A stretch of DNA of 64,000 bases from an uncultured Eubacterium sp. GTDB lineage: Bacteria > Bacillota > Clostridia > Lachnospirales > Lachnospiraceae. The position numbers and the translations under genes were made by a program. Of the stretch, positions 1-8,901 are shown in pieces. The notes beneath the pieces are model-generated. The model saw only the letters and a list, made by a program, of their open reading frames with translations. It was not told the DNA's origin and ran no database searches. Location of the stretch: positions 1 to 64,000 of the forward strand of contig CAMUML010000011.1 of the NCBI GenBank assembly GCA_947089855.1. The letters run 5' to 3'. The number at the start of each line of letters is the position of its first letter. Position 1 is the first letter of the stretch.

Positions 1-53
1 CAATATCGCCCCGAATGGTTACTATGAGCGGCCCCCAGGCCGTGAATAGTAAC
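1..53 (+). repeat. 3' end of a structured mobile repeat, cut by window edge
   Basis: These 53 bases match the last 53 bases of the complete element at 41128-41271, from the CAATATCGCCCC arm through the terminal hairpin ending in ATAGTAAC. The rest of the copy lies to the left of the window, so its length and target duplication cannot be judged. The terminal part folds as GTTACTAT...ATAGTAAC enclosing CGGCC/GGCCG. Confidence 0.85.
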
Positions 54-82
54 GAGCTGTAGCCAGGTTTCTTTAAAATTTC

Positions 83-111
83 TTGCAATGTGCCGTGAGA
101 ACCGTTAATAT
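83..111 (+). promoter_or_regulatory. sigma-70-type promoter of the 170-2425 gene
   Basis: TTGCAA at 83-88 and TAATAT at 106-111 are separated by exactly 17 bp and lie about 60 bp ahead of the first gene. The element starts 30 bp after the end of the structured repeat, so the repeat forms the upstream border of this promoter. No operator-like palindrome was noticed. Confidence 0.5.
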
Positions 112-169
112 TATGTAAAAGGGACGTTTACAAATATGATATTACAGAAAGCGGCAGGTAGATAATATT

Positions 170-2425
170 ATGGAAATATTAAACGCACAAAAAGGCCAGA
201 AGATCGTCAAACGGAAAGATAAGGTAAAGGCATGGTATCTAATTCGGAAAGGTTGCGTGATGCAGAAGTTTGGGTTTGCAGAAATGCAGCTTGGCCCCAA
301 TGCGATTGCAGGCATTTCAGAAACGGATTGGTATGCCTGTGATTATATCGCGCTGGAAGATACATCATTGATCAGTATCCCGTGTGGGTCTACAGAAGAA
401 ATCAAAAATTTCCTGGAATCGGATGAACGGTTCCGGGGGCTGTTTTTACGGGCGGTAATCGAACAAAGGCATAAGACGTTTGTGCTGTATTCACAGATTC
501 ATAAGCGGACGAACCAGTTCCATGCATTTGTGCAGTCCGTTTATAACGAGTATAAGACAATGTGTGCAGGCCGTGGGCTGGAGGAACAGGCGTTTCCACA
601 GATGGATTGTTTTAACATATTGGAGATTAAGCATAAAGCGGAAGCTTGGGAGCTGAATAACAGCGTGAGCCTAATCAAAAATATTTTAAAAGAATATATC
701 CAGCTGATGATGACCGATGACAACCTGTGTATTGGAGTGATTAAAGAAGCGTCAGCACAGATGCACCGTGCAGTGCTCGGAATCCAGGAAATGGTAGAGT
801 ACTTATCTTACCATAAGGAGATTTTACTGTCAGAATCAGAAAATGATATGTTCCATTTGTTTTTTGACTTGGCCGTGCGCTGTGCAAAACGGAAGCTAGA
901 CCTTGCACCTGTCAAACAGGAGATTTCGTTCTTAACTAGTTTTATGCAGAAGATCCAACTTTATGACAAGGGGCTGCTGGATTTACGCACGAAACAGTAT
1001 AAAGAATATAATTTTGATAATATTTCTTCCGCGCAGCCTGCGAAGGGGATTGATGTGGCGTCAGGGGACTGCATGCTTTATATTTTGGAATATGCAGGGC
1101 TGGAACCGGATAAAATACAGGCGTTCCAGGAGTATGTAGAGGCATACCGCAGCCTGCCGGATATGACATCTACCGATTCCAATGCCTACAAAATCCGTAA
1201 ACAGATTACGCCGTTGTTTTATGATATATACTTTCATGTGTTTATGCGTGCAGTTGGGGAAGAGAATGCAGTCCCGCCTGTGGTTGAAATGTTTTTGAAT
1301 TTTGGGTTTATGGATACAGGGCTTGTCGGAGAAGAACACGCGAAGGCGCTTTATGGCCTGACAGGGCGGTTAGGGCAGTTCCGGTCAGAGCGTGTGTTTA
1401 CAGTTTATGAATGGCTAAAAAGTATTTATCAGGGGAAAAAAGAGCCTTCAAAAAATGAATTTGAACTTGATTATCCGGCGTATCTGCTGGAACAGCGTAA
1501 AAACGGGGACCTTACTGATATACAGGTAAAGCAGATGCAGCATGACCCAAAAGAGAAGGTCCGTTTTGAGATCAACAATATGTTTGCCTCTGCAAACCGT
1601 ATTACCTATGGCAAGATTTCGACGTTCTGCCCAATTTTAGGCGGGTACGATTTAATTAATTCGATTAGTAAGATGGCAGTAACGGTAGAAAGGCTGGAGG
1701 ATGAACTAAATAATGTACGTAAGGTAGATTTTACATTATTTTACCGGGAAGTTAATTTTCAAGGCAAAGGTAGTGATTTGTTAAATCATGAAATGATTAT
1801 GCTTGAAGTGATGCCCGATATAATATTAATGCCGAATGCAGGTACCCGCGCGATGATGTGGCAGGAAACCGCAGATAAACGCAGGGACACACCGGCACGG
1901 TTCCTGTTTCCGATATTTACAGCGGCAAATCTGGAGGAAATGATGATAGAGACAGCGGGCCGGTACCGTTGGGAAATGTGCCGCAAGATACAGGGCGTGC
2001 GCTGGAATGATGTGCGTGAAAAATCGCTGACGTCGGAATATTGCGATTATATACAATTTTACCGGAAAAACCGCGATCTGTCGGCAGATGCTAAGGATAA
2101 GCTAAAAACGGCGATTGCACGAGCTAAAAATAGCTACCGTGAAGTATTTGTTAAAGATTACCAGAACTGGATCAACTACGAATCCAAAGGGAGCTTCCGC
2201 TTAAATAAAGTAGCGCGGGACATATTAATACAGTATTGCCCGTTTGCAAAAGACATCCGGGCGAATTTAAAAGCGAATCCAATGTATCAGGTTTCGATAC
2301 CGAAGTTTGAACGGGATAATGCTAAGAAGGTGCAGCGGCTTATTGCATTATATGAAAAATATGAGAAAGCAGGAGGGGAAATTACGCCGGAGCTGAAGGA
2401 TAATTTGATGTTTTGCAAGATGTAG
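170..2425 (+). CDS. large protein with N-terminal cyclic-nucleotide-binding-like domain
   Basis: The product is 751 residues. Roughly residues 1-110 look like a cNMP-binding (Crp/Fnr effector-type) beta-roll: hydrophobic beta stretches with a WYLIRKG segment near 22-28 and a LEDTSLISIP segment near 61-70, the usual place of the ALEDT motif. The remaining 640 residues are soluble, rich in charged helices and match no family I can name. No helix-turn-helix follows the binding domain where Crp would have one, so this is not an ordinary Crp regulator. No signal peptide or membrane segment is seen. ATG start at 170 follows a weak GCAGG-type site. It stands alone with its own promoter. The domain call is by eye and moderate; the function is unknown. 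Confidence 0.6.
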   Translation: MEILNAQKGQKIVKRKDKVKAWYLIRKGCVMQKFGFAEMQLGPNAIAGISETDWYACDYIALEDTSLISIPCGSTEEIKNFLESDERFRGLFLRAVIEQRHKTFVLYSQIHKRTNQFHAFVQSVYNEYKTMCAGRGLEEQAFPQMDCFNILEIKHKAEAWELNNSVSLIKNILKEYIQLMMTDDNLCIGVIKEASAQMHRAVLGIQEMVEYLSYHKEILLSESENDMFHLFFDLAVRCAKRKLDLAPVKQEISFLTSFMQKIQLYDKGLLDLRTKQYKEYNFDNISSAQPAKGIDVASGDCMLYILEYAGLEPDKIQAFQEYVEAYRSLPDMTSTDSNAYKIRKQITPLFYDIYFHVFMRAVGEENAVPPVVEMFLNFGFMDTGLVGEEHAKALYGLTGRLGQFRSERVFTVYEWLKSIYQGKKEPSKNEFELDYPAYLLEQRKNGDLTDIQVKQMQHDPKEKVRFEINNMFASANRITYGKISTFCPILGGYDLINSISKMAVTVERLEDELNNVRKVDFTLFYREVNFQGKGSDLLNHEMIMLEVMPDIILMPNAGTRAMMWQETADKRRDTPARFLFPIFTAANLEEMMIETAGRYRWEMCRKIQGVRWNDVREKSLTSEYCDYIQFYRKNRDLSADAKDKLKTAIARAKNSYREVFVKDYQNWINYESKGSFRLNKVARDILIQYCPFAKDIRANLKANPMYQVSIPKFERDNAKKVQRLIALYEKYEKAGGEITPELKDNLMFCKM

Positions 2426-2540
2426 GTGTGTGGGGATTTAATGAAAGATAATATTTTATAGATACCTGGATGCTGGAGGATGGGGCAGTGGGCCGCCCCA
2501 CCACCCGGCGTCCCCAGATCCCAACCCCCAAACCAGAAAA

Positions 2541-4079
2541 TTAGAAATCCGCCCTTCCTTTCATGGCCTGTTCAAATTCTGCCTCAATCGAGGCGTCCGG
2601 TTTCCCGGTCAGCAGCGAAACGGCTATATTCAATGCCAGCGCTACAAGGAATGCCGGCAGCAGTTCGTAAATATCCCATGCGCCACCCATCGGGCGTACC
2701 ATATATTTCCATACAAAGATCATAATGCCGCCGCTTAACATGCTTGCAAATGCGCCGTATTTGTTGCTGCGTTTCCAAAACAAAGCACACAGCATAACCG
2801 GCCCGAATGCGGCGCCGAATCCTGCCCATGCAAAACTGACAATGCCAAAAACGCTGCTGGCAGGATCCCTGGCAAGGAAAATAGCAATTACACTGATAGC
2901 AAGTACTGTCAGCCTTGCGGCAACCAGCGAAGCACGTTCGCTAAGGTCAATGCCGAATGTATCCCGCAGGAGGTTTTGTGACACACTGGACGAAGCGGCC
3001 AATAACTGGCTGTCAGCGGTTGACATCGTTGCGGCCAGGATGCCAGCCAGGATAATGCCGGCCAAGATGGCGCAGAAGATGCCTTGGCTGCTTAGTAAGT
3101 CCGCTATTTTTACAATGATCGTTTCCGAGTCGCTGCCGGTGAGCATATCAATGGCACCGGCTTTGGTTACGGCAAGGCCGCAGACGCCGATAAAAATAGC
3201 GACTGCCATAGAGATAATAACCCAAACAGAAGCGATCCGGCGTGAGGTTGTTAACTTTTCTTCTTCTTCAATTGCCATAAACCGCAGCAGGACATGTGGC
3301 ATCCCAAAATACCCAAGCCCCCAAGCCAACATGGAAAAGATGGTAATAATGCCGTAAGGCTGTGCAGAACCGGAGGCAAGGTCGTATGTATTGGACAGCG
3401 ACAGGTAGCCTGGCAGGGCTTTGGCATTTTCGATTACGGCATCAAAACCGCCTGCCATATAGCCGCTGAAAAATACGACAGTAATAAGTGCAACCGTCAT
3501 TACAATACTTTGGATCAAGTCTGTCGTAGATGCAGCAAGGAAGCCGCCCAGGGCTGTATAGGCAACAATAATGATTGCACAGATGACCATAGCTGCCATA
3601 TAATCAACGCCAAATAAGGATGCAAACAGCTTGCCGCAGGCAGCAAACCCGCTGGCGGTATACGGAATAAAAAAGATGACGATGATAATAGCTGCAATGC
3701 AGTTGAGCATATTTTTGTCATGGTACCGTTTGGAAAAGAAATCCGGGATGGTAATGGCATTAATCTGCTGGCTGTAGCGGCGGATTTTTTTTGATACGAA
3801 AAACCAGTTCAGCCATGTGCCGAGGGCTAGGCCGATTGCGGTCCATGCTGCATCGCAGATACCAGTCAGGTACGCGACACCCGGCAGGCCCATTAATAGC
3901 CAGCTAGACATATCGCTGGCTTCCGCACTCATAGCGGTGACAAATGGGCCAAGCCTGCGTCCGCCTAAATAAAAATCATCGGTAGAAGTATTGGTTTTGG
4001 AAAATTGAAAACCAATTACAATCATAAGGAATAGGTAGCAAAGGATTGCTGCCATAATAGCAATAGATGCTGTACTCAT
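2541..4079 (-). CDS. putP: sodium/proline-type symporter (SSS family)
   Basis: A 512-residue integral membrane protein of the sodium:solute symporter family, of the PutP branch that takes up proline with Na+. The N terminus is followed by the TDDFYLGGRRLGPFVTAMS segment typical of TM1-TM2 in PutP, then AEASDMSSWLLMGLPG, and about 13 membrane segments in all. The open frame extends 41 codons further upstream, but the ATG at 4079 has a GGAG site 8-9 bases ahead and gives the usual family length, so I place the start there. It is transcribed away from the DegV gene. A terminator-like hairpin lies in its leader at 4173-4193. Family assignment is strong; proline as the substrate is inferred from the subfamily. 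Confidence 0.9.
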   Translation of the reverse strand: MSTASIAIMAAILCYLFLMIVIGFQFSKTNTSTDDFYLGGRRLGPFVTAMSAEASDMSSWLLMGLPGVAYLTGICDAAWTAIGLALGTWLNWFFVSKKIRRYSQQINAITIPDFFSKRYHDKNMLNCIAAIIIVIFFIPYTASGFAACGKLFASLFGVDYMAAMVICAIIIVAYTALGGFLAASTTDLIQSIVMTVALITVVFFSGYMAGGFDAVIENAKALPGYLSLSNTYDLASGSAQPYGIITIFSMLAWGLGYFGMPHVLLRFMAIEEEEKLTTSRRIASVWVIISMAVAIFIGVCGLAVTKAGAIDMLTGSDSETIIVKIADLLSSQGIFCAILAGIILAGILAATMSTADSQLLAASSSVSQNLLRDTFGIDLSERASLVAARLTVLAISVIAIFLARDPASSVFGIVSFAWAGFGAAFGPVMLCALFWKRSNKYGAFASMLSGGIMIFVWKYMVRPMGGAWDIYELLPAFLVALALNIAVSLLTGKPDASIEAEFEQAMKGRADF

Positions 4080-4172
4080 AGTTAAACTCCAATCTGCCTT
4101 TACAGGCGAATAATCTGCCCGGCCTGGTTTACCACGGTACATAGGTAAAGTACGGCGCGGTATAAAAGTACC

Positions 4173-4193
4173 AAAAAGCTGTAAAACAGCTTT
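4173..4193 (-). terminator. terminator-like hairpin in the putP leader
   Basis: AAAGCTG and CAGCTTT pair around a 5-base loop. Read on the minus strand, the stem runs into a short T run (CAGCTTTTTGG). It sits about 95 bases upstream of the symporter ATG at 4079, so it would fall in the leader if the promoter is further up. It may be an attenuator or simply a weak border structure. Confidence 0.3.
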
Positions 4194-4344
4194 CAGGCAC
4201 ACTTTAGCAGTATATCATGAAATTATGGGAAATGGAAGATACTAATAATATTTCCGTACAGAATTACTGAAATTGCTTGCGGTATGTGATAAAATTTGTA
4301 ATAATAGAGACAATAATAGAGATAGAAAAGGAGCAGTAATCTGT

Positions 4345-5217
4345 ATGGAGAAAACGGCAATTGTAACAGATAGTAATTCCGGTATTTCTCAGGATAAAGC
4401 AAAAAAATATGGCGTCTATGTGCTGCCGATGCCGTTTTATATTGACGATGTGCTTTATCTGGAAGGGCAGACCATTACCAATGAGGAGTTTTTTAGGAAG
4501 CAAAAAGGAGGCAGCACGGTCTATACTTCGCAGCCGAACTTAAATGACGTGGCACAGCTATGGGAACAGGTGCTTGCTAAGTATGGACAGCTACTGTATA
4601 TCCCGATGTCCAGCGGACTGAGCAGCTCTTGTGAGATGGCGTTGGCATTGGCGCAGCAGTATGGCGGAAGGGTCGTTGTAGCCGATCTTGGGCGTGTTTC
4701 GGTCACGCAAAAATATGCGGTGCTTGAGGCGCGTAGGATGGCGCTGGAAGGGCTTGGCGCGTTGGAAATCCGTAATCGGCTGCAGTTTGTAAAAGGGGAA
4801 TGTATTATTTACTTGACCGTAGATAATTTAAAATATTTAAAGCAGGGCGGGCGGATTTCGGCCAGTTGCGCAGCTATTGGGAATGTGTTGAATATTAAGC
4901 CGCTTTTGCGCCTGCAAAGTGAAAAGATTGAAGTGGCTGAGAAAGTGCGTGGAGACAAGGCTGTCCGTAAAAAAATGATGCAGGCAGTCCAGCGGGATAT
5001 AACGGAACGGTTCCATGCCAAAGGGATAGAAGAATTCCATCTGGCTTCTGCGGCCAGTATGTCTACAGAGGATGCGAGGAAGCTTAAAGAAGGGTTTGAA
5101 GGCTTTTTTGGGGTACATTGCAGCATGGCGTCTATCCCGCTAAGTGTGGCGGCGCACCTGGGCTATGGGACTTATGGGCTGGCATTGATCCGCAAGATGG
5201 ACAGAAAGAAAAAGTAA
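4345..5217 (+). CDS. DegV family fatty-acid-binding protein
   Basis: 290 residues. It starts IVTDSNSGIS, the DegV signature for phosphate/carboxylate contact, and has the family's length and two-domain pattern; YIPMSSGLSSS (around residues 87-97) is the second conserved binding motif. DegV (FakB-like) proteins bind a fatty acid for phosphorylation by FakA; no kinase partner is nearby. The open frame begins earlier at 4273, but the ATG at 4345 has AAAGGAG upstream and begins at the conserved strand. It is followed closely by the cysteine-repeat protein at 5233 and may be co-transcribed with it. Confidence 0.88.
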   Translation: MEKTAIVTDSNSGISQDKAKKYGVYVLPMPFYIDDVLYLEGQTITNEEFFRKQKGGSTVYTSQPNLNDVAQLWEQVLAKYGQLLYIPMSSGLSSSCEMALALAQQYGGRVVVADLGRVSVTQKYAVLEARRMALEGLGALEIRNRLQFVKGECIIYLTVDNLKYLKQGGRISASCAAIGNVLNIKPLLRLQSEKIEVAEKVRGDKAVRKKMMQAVQRDITERFHAKGIEEFHLASAASMSTEDARKLKEGFEGFFGVHCSMASIPLSVAAHLGYGTYGLALIRKMDRKKK

Positions 5218-5232
5218 AGGGGATTGACAACG

Positions 5233-5547
5233 ATGGAGAACAAATTTTGCTATTTAAAAGGATTAGTAGAATGTGATTCAGGGAGGATCCAGGACTGCAA
5301 TAATAAGCGGGTGGCAGTCTGCCAATTAGAACAAGGCAGGGAAGCGGAAATAGAAGGAAGGAAAAAAAAGGCGCATAAGGATTCCAAAAATCAAAAACAT
5401 AAAAATGACAAGGCGCATAAGGAAAAGAAAGGGGACAAGCAGGGGGACGGGCAGGCGTTTTGCTTTTTAAAAGGGCTTGTCCCATGCAGCTTGGGCCGTG
5501 TGCAGGATTGCAATATTAAACGCGTCAAAAATTGCCCGATGGATTAA
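5233..5547 (+). CDS. small protein with two four-cysteine octad repeats
   Basis: A 104-residue protein not recognised from any family. It consists of two near-identical modules of about 25 residues joined by a 46-residue Lys-rich linker. In each module the cysteines are exactly eight apart: C6, C14, C22, C30 and C77, C85, C93, C101. The shared pattern is CxLKGLVxC then xxGRxQDC then NxKRVxxC. No signal peptide is seen. The frame could open at a TTG at 5224, but the AGGGG site at 5218-5222 fits the ATG at 5233 much better. The gene follows DegV by 15 bp. A metal or nucleic-acid binding role is only a guess from the Cys and Lys content. Confidence 0.7.
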   Translation: MENKFCYLKGLVECDSGRIQDCNNKRVAVCQLEQGREAEIEGRKKKAHKDSKNQKHKNDKAHKEKKGDKQGDGQAFCFLKGLVPCSLGRVQDCNIKRVKNCPMD

Positions 5548-5585
5548 AGCGGGAAAATATTTGGATTATTTTAGGAGGGGAAGCA

Positions 5586-7970
5586 ATGGCTGGTAATTGG
5601 AAAAAAGCGTTTGTGGCCGTTATGCTGTGCATCGGCAGCATTGTACTGGTACCACAGCATACGTCGGCGGCGCAGCCTGGGGGACCGGCCGCGGGCCAGG
5701 CAGCATTGACGGTAGAGTATTCCCTTAAAGCAAAAAGGGATGCGATACTGCCTGCGCCGGGGAGCCTGGATGCATCCGGCATTACGTACCAGTCTGTTAC
5801 ACTGTACTGGGGCAAGGTAACGGGGGCAAAAGGCTACCAGGTCGAATATTCGGAAAACGGGGCCAGTTTTACTGTGGCTGGAAAAACGGCCGCGGATGTA
5901 AATACGTTCCAGTGTAAAAAATTGTTTGCCGGCACGGAGTACCAGTTCCGTGTCTGTGCGCTGGATGCACAGGACAGGGCAGGAAACTATGCTTTGATAA
6001 AGGCCAAGCCATACTTAAAGAAGACAACGGTCACAAAAGCAGAACCTACAGGCGGGCAGTCGGTTTCCTTGGAATGGAAAAAGACGGCCGGGGCCACAAG
6101 TTATCAGGTGTTCCGTAAAAAGGCGGAGGAGAAAGTCTACCGGTTGGCGGCCGAAACGGAGGATACCGTATATACGGATGCCGGGGTAGAAACAGGCGGG
6201 CAGTACCTTTATTGTGTACGGGCTATCCGTAAAAAGGATGGTAAAACGGCAAAAGCAAAGCTGTCCGCACCGGTGGAAGCAGCTGTTATTGTGAAGCCTT
6301 TGCAGCTGGAATCATGCAGCAGCGTAGGGAGTTTCTCGGTGAAACTGGCCTGGAAGCAGGCGGAAGGCGTGACTGGATATTATATCTACCGTAGTGTAAA
6401 AGAAGATGGGACTTACCGTAAGATAAAAACGTTGACTTCCAATACGGCCCTTTCTTATATCGACAATGGAGTGGTGCCTGGCAAAAAATTTTATTATAAA
6501 ATTGCTACGTACCGGCAGGCAGGAGGCAAAATTGTCAAGACGGGTGCATTGTCTGACAGCATGTATGCACAGCCTGTAATGGCTGCCCCAAAGCTGAAGC
6601 CTGTCAGCATAGGAAACAGCGGGATTGTACTGGAATGGGAAAAGGTGGAGGAAGCATCTGGTTACCGGATTTATAAGAGCGAATATTTTGATAAGGGGTT
6701 CCAAAAGGCTGCAGATATAGCTGGCGGCGCTACGTGCAGTTATGAGGATCCGTCGGCTGTACCAGGAAAAGTTTATTATTACCGTATAAAAGCGGTTGTC
6801 CAAAACGGTACATACAAAGGGTTGAGTAAGGCAAGCAGCGTTTTACAGGCGCAAGCTCCAGCTGGAGCACCAATGGGGCTTGCAATCCGCCAGACGGCTA
6901 CCGATGTGCTGGACATCAGCTGGAAAGAAGTGCCAGGGGCGGCTGGCTATAACCTGTACCGCGCCGAGGATGGGGCGGCAGTTTATACTTGTATTGCTAA
7001 AGGGCTGCATGCGGCAGCCTACCAAGATACAGCACGTAAAGACGACAGGACATATACGTACAGGGTGTCTGCCGTTGGAGCGGCTGGAGAAGGGGTACAA
7101 AGCATCCCGGCCAGTTATACCGTTGGCGGCATTTCCTTAAGCACACGGACGTTAAAAGTGTGCGAAGGGGCTTCAAAGGAGTTGGAAGTGCAGACGTTCC
7201 GCAAAGGAAAGGTGGTATGGCATTGTTCGGATGCAGGCGTTGCTGAGGTAGATTCCACAGGCAAGGTGACCGGCGTTTCCTGTGGCACAGCTGAAGTGAC
7301 GGCAACCGTAGCAGGGAAAAGTGCGTCTGCCGAAATCTCTGTAGTGCCAGGCAAAAAGCATGGGGTAGATGTGTCTAGCCGTGAAGAAAGGATAGACTGG
7401 TACCGTGTAAAAGGCTCCGGTGTGGATTTTGCGTTTTTGCGTATTGTTGACCATGACCAGCAGGATGCAGCGTTTGAAACGAATTATACACAGGCAAAGC
7501 TGGCCGGGATGCAGATTGGTGTTTCCTGCTACAGCCGGGCGCAGTCTGTTGAAGAAGCGGAGGAAGAAGCAAAAACGGTTTTGCGTCTGTTAAATGGCCG
7601 CAAACTGGATCATCCAGTCGCCCTTATTATGGAAGATGCGGTGCATAAAGCGGAAAGCATGATAAAAGAAAAGCTGCACCAGATTATTGGCGTTTTTAAA
7701 AATAACGTGGAAGATGCGGGCTACCAATTTGTATTATACAGCCAGGTATCGTTTTTAAATGCCAACCTGGATAAAAGAAATCTGGAAGGCATTGACTTAT
7801 GGGTGGCACGTTACCGCGCGCTGGCATCTGGTACGGGCTATAATGGTACGGGAAACCAAAAATACTGGCAGTATAATAACGGACAGTTTCAAGGCTCAAG
7901 CGCACAGGTGGATGGAATTACTGATAAGGAAGGGAACCTGGTGCCTGTCAATGTCAATATCGAGCTGTAA
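5586..7970 (+). CDS. secreted FN3 / Ig-like / GH25-like protein
   Basis: 794 residues with an N-terminal signal peptide (KK, hydrophobic core, then a TSAA cleavage-like site near residue 28). Several fibronectin type III-like repeats of about 95 residues follow (YQVEYSENG, YQVFRKK, YYIYRS, YRIYKS, YNLYRAED mark the same strand in each), then a Big_2-type Ig domain (about 515-585) and a C-terminal GH25 lysozyme-like domain from about residue 593 (GVDVSS, WVARY, YWQYNNGQ). In GH25 enzymes the catalytic motif is DxE; here it reads I681-M682-E683, so the Asp is replaced and activity may be reduced or lost. The ATG at 5586 is chosen because of AGGAGGGG just upstream and the signal peptide. Glutamate racemase follows, which fits a cell-wall theme. 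Confidence 0.85.
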   Translation: MAGNWKKAFVAVMLCIGSIVLVPQHTSAAQPGGPAAGQAALTVEYSLKAKRDAILPAPGSLDASGITYQSVTLYWGKVTGAKGYQVEYSENGASFTVAGKTAADVNTFQCKKLFAGTEYQFRVCALDAQDRAGNYALIKAKPYLKKTTVTKAEPTGGQSVSLEWKKTAGATSYQVFRKKAEEKVYRLAAETEDTVYTDAGVETGGQYLYCVRAIRKKDGKTAKAKLSAPVEAAVIVKPLQLESCSSVGSFSVKLAWKQAEGVTGYYIYRSVKEDGTYRKIKTLTSNTALSYIDNGVVPGKKFYYKIATYRQAGGKIVKTGALSDSMYAQPVMAAPKLKPVSIGNSGIVLEWEKVEEASGYRIYKSEYFDKGFQKAADIAGGATCSYEDPSAVPGKVYYYRIKAVVQNGTYKGLSKASSVLQAQAPAGAPMGLAIRQTATDVLDISWKEVPGAAGYNLYRAEDGAAVYTCIAKGLHAAAYQDTARKDDRTYTYRVSAVGAAGEGVQSIPASYTVGGISLSTRTLKVCEGASKELEVQTFRKGKVVWHCSDAGVAEVDSTGKVTGVSCGTAEVTATVAGKSASAEISVVPGKKHGVDVSSREERIDWYRVKGSGVDFAFLRIVDHDQQDAAFETNYTQAKLAGMQIGVSCYSRAQSVEEAEEEAKTVLRLLNGRKLDHPVALIMEDAVHKAESMIKEKLHQIIGVFKNNVEDAGYQFVLYSQVSFLNANLDKRNLEGIDLWVARYRALASGTGYNGTGNQKYWQYNNGQFQGSSAQVDGITDKEGNLVPVNVNIEL

Positions 7971-8037
7971 CAGGCAAAGGGGCAGGTGCCTGCCAAAAGA
8001 AGAAAAGGATAGCTGCGCAGCAGTTGGGGATAAGCAA

Positions 8038-8832
8038 ATGGAAAAACAAGAGCGTGATATGAAGGAGTGCCCGATTGGCGTATTTGATTCCGGGGTGGGC
8101 GGTATTAGTGTATTAAGGGAATTGTATAAGATTATGCCGGAGGAAGATTACATTTATTTTGGTGATTCCCAAAATGCCCCTTATGGGACAAAACCACTGG
8201 AAGAAATCCGGCGCTTGACAATTACGAATATAGAATCACTTTTAAAACAGGGGGTGAAAGGGGTGGTGGTAGCGTGTAACACGGCTACTGCCGCTGCTGT
8301 CCGTATCCTGCGCGGTATGTATCCTGGCCTGCCTTTGGTTGGGATTGAGCCGGCATTGAAGCCTGCCGCACTCCAGCCTGGGCATCCAACCGTACTTGTA
8401 ATGGCAACGCCCATGACGATCCAAGGGGATAAATACAAGAACCTGATGATGCGCTATGAAAAAAATGCAGATATTATAGGGCTGCCATGCCCGGGCTTAA
8501 TGGAATTTGTGGAAACAGGCAATACAGAAGGGGAGGATGTACGGCAATTTTTGGAAAACTTGTTATCACCATATTTACGGGAGGTCGATTCGATCGTGCT
8601 AGGCTGTACGCATTATCCGTTTGTACGTGCGTTAATCCAGCAGCTGGCAGGGGAGCGCATCCGCATTTTTGACGGTGGCAACGGTACAGCACGCGAGATG
8701 CGCAGGCGGCTGGAAGCAGCTGGCCTTCGGACAACACGCAGCGGGCTGGGTGCAGTGACATTTGAAAACAGCCTGGCGCAGCAGGAAGAAATTGAATTAT
8801 GCAGAACTTTATTCCAAAAAAAATGGCCCTGA
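8038..8832 (+). CDS. murI: glutamate racemase
   Basis: 264 residues. Interconverts L- and D-glutamate to supply peptidoglycan precursors. The two catalytic cysteines are visible as VVACNTATAAA (C80) and LGCTHYPF (C190), with the FDSGVGG loop carrying D17 and the GDSQNAPYG motif after it. The frame opens upstream, inside the preceding gene's 3' end, but the ATG at 8038 behind GGGG gives the family length. Flanked on both sides by genes for secreted wall-associated proteins. Confidence 0.93.
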   Translation: MEKQERDMKECPIGVFDSGVGGISVLRELYKIMPEEDYIYFGDSQNAPYGTKPLEEIRRLTITNIESLLKQGVKGVVVACNTATAAAVRILRGMYPGLPLVGIEPALKPAALQPGHPTVLVMATPMTIQGDKYKNLMMRYEKNADIIGLPCPGLMEFVETGNTEGEDVRQFLENLLSPYLREVDSIVLGCTHYPFVRALIQQLAGERIRIFDGGNGTAREMRRRLEAAGLRTTRSGLGAVTFENSLAQQEEIELCRTLFQKKWP

Positions 8833-8901
8833 TTTCGTATCTATTCTTAGAAGGGTTTAAAGGCCCTGATAGGGATAAATAGGTAAAAGGGGAATGTATC
8901 C

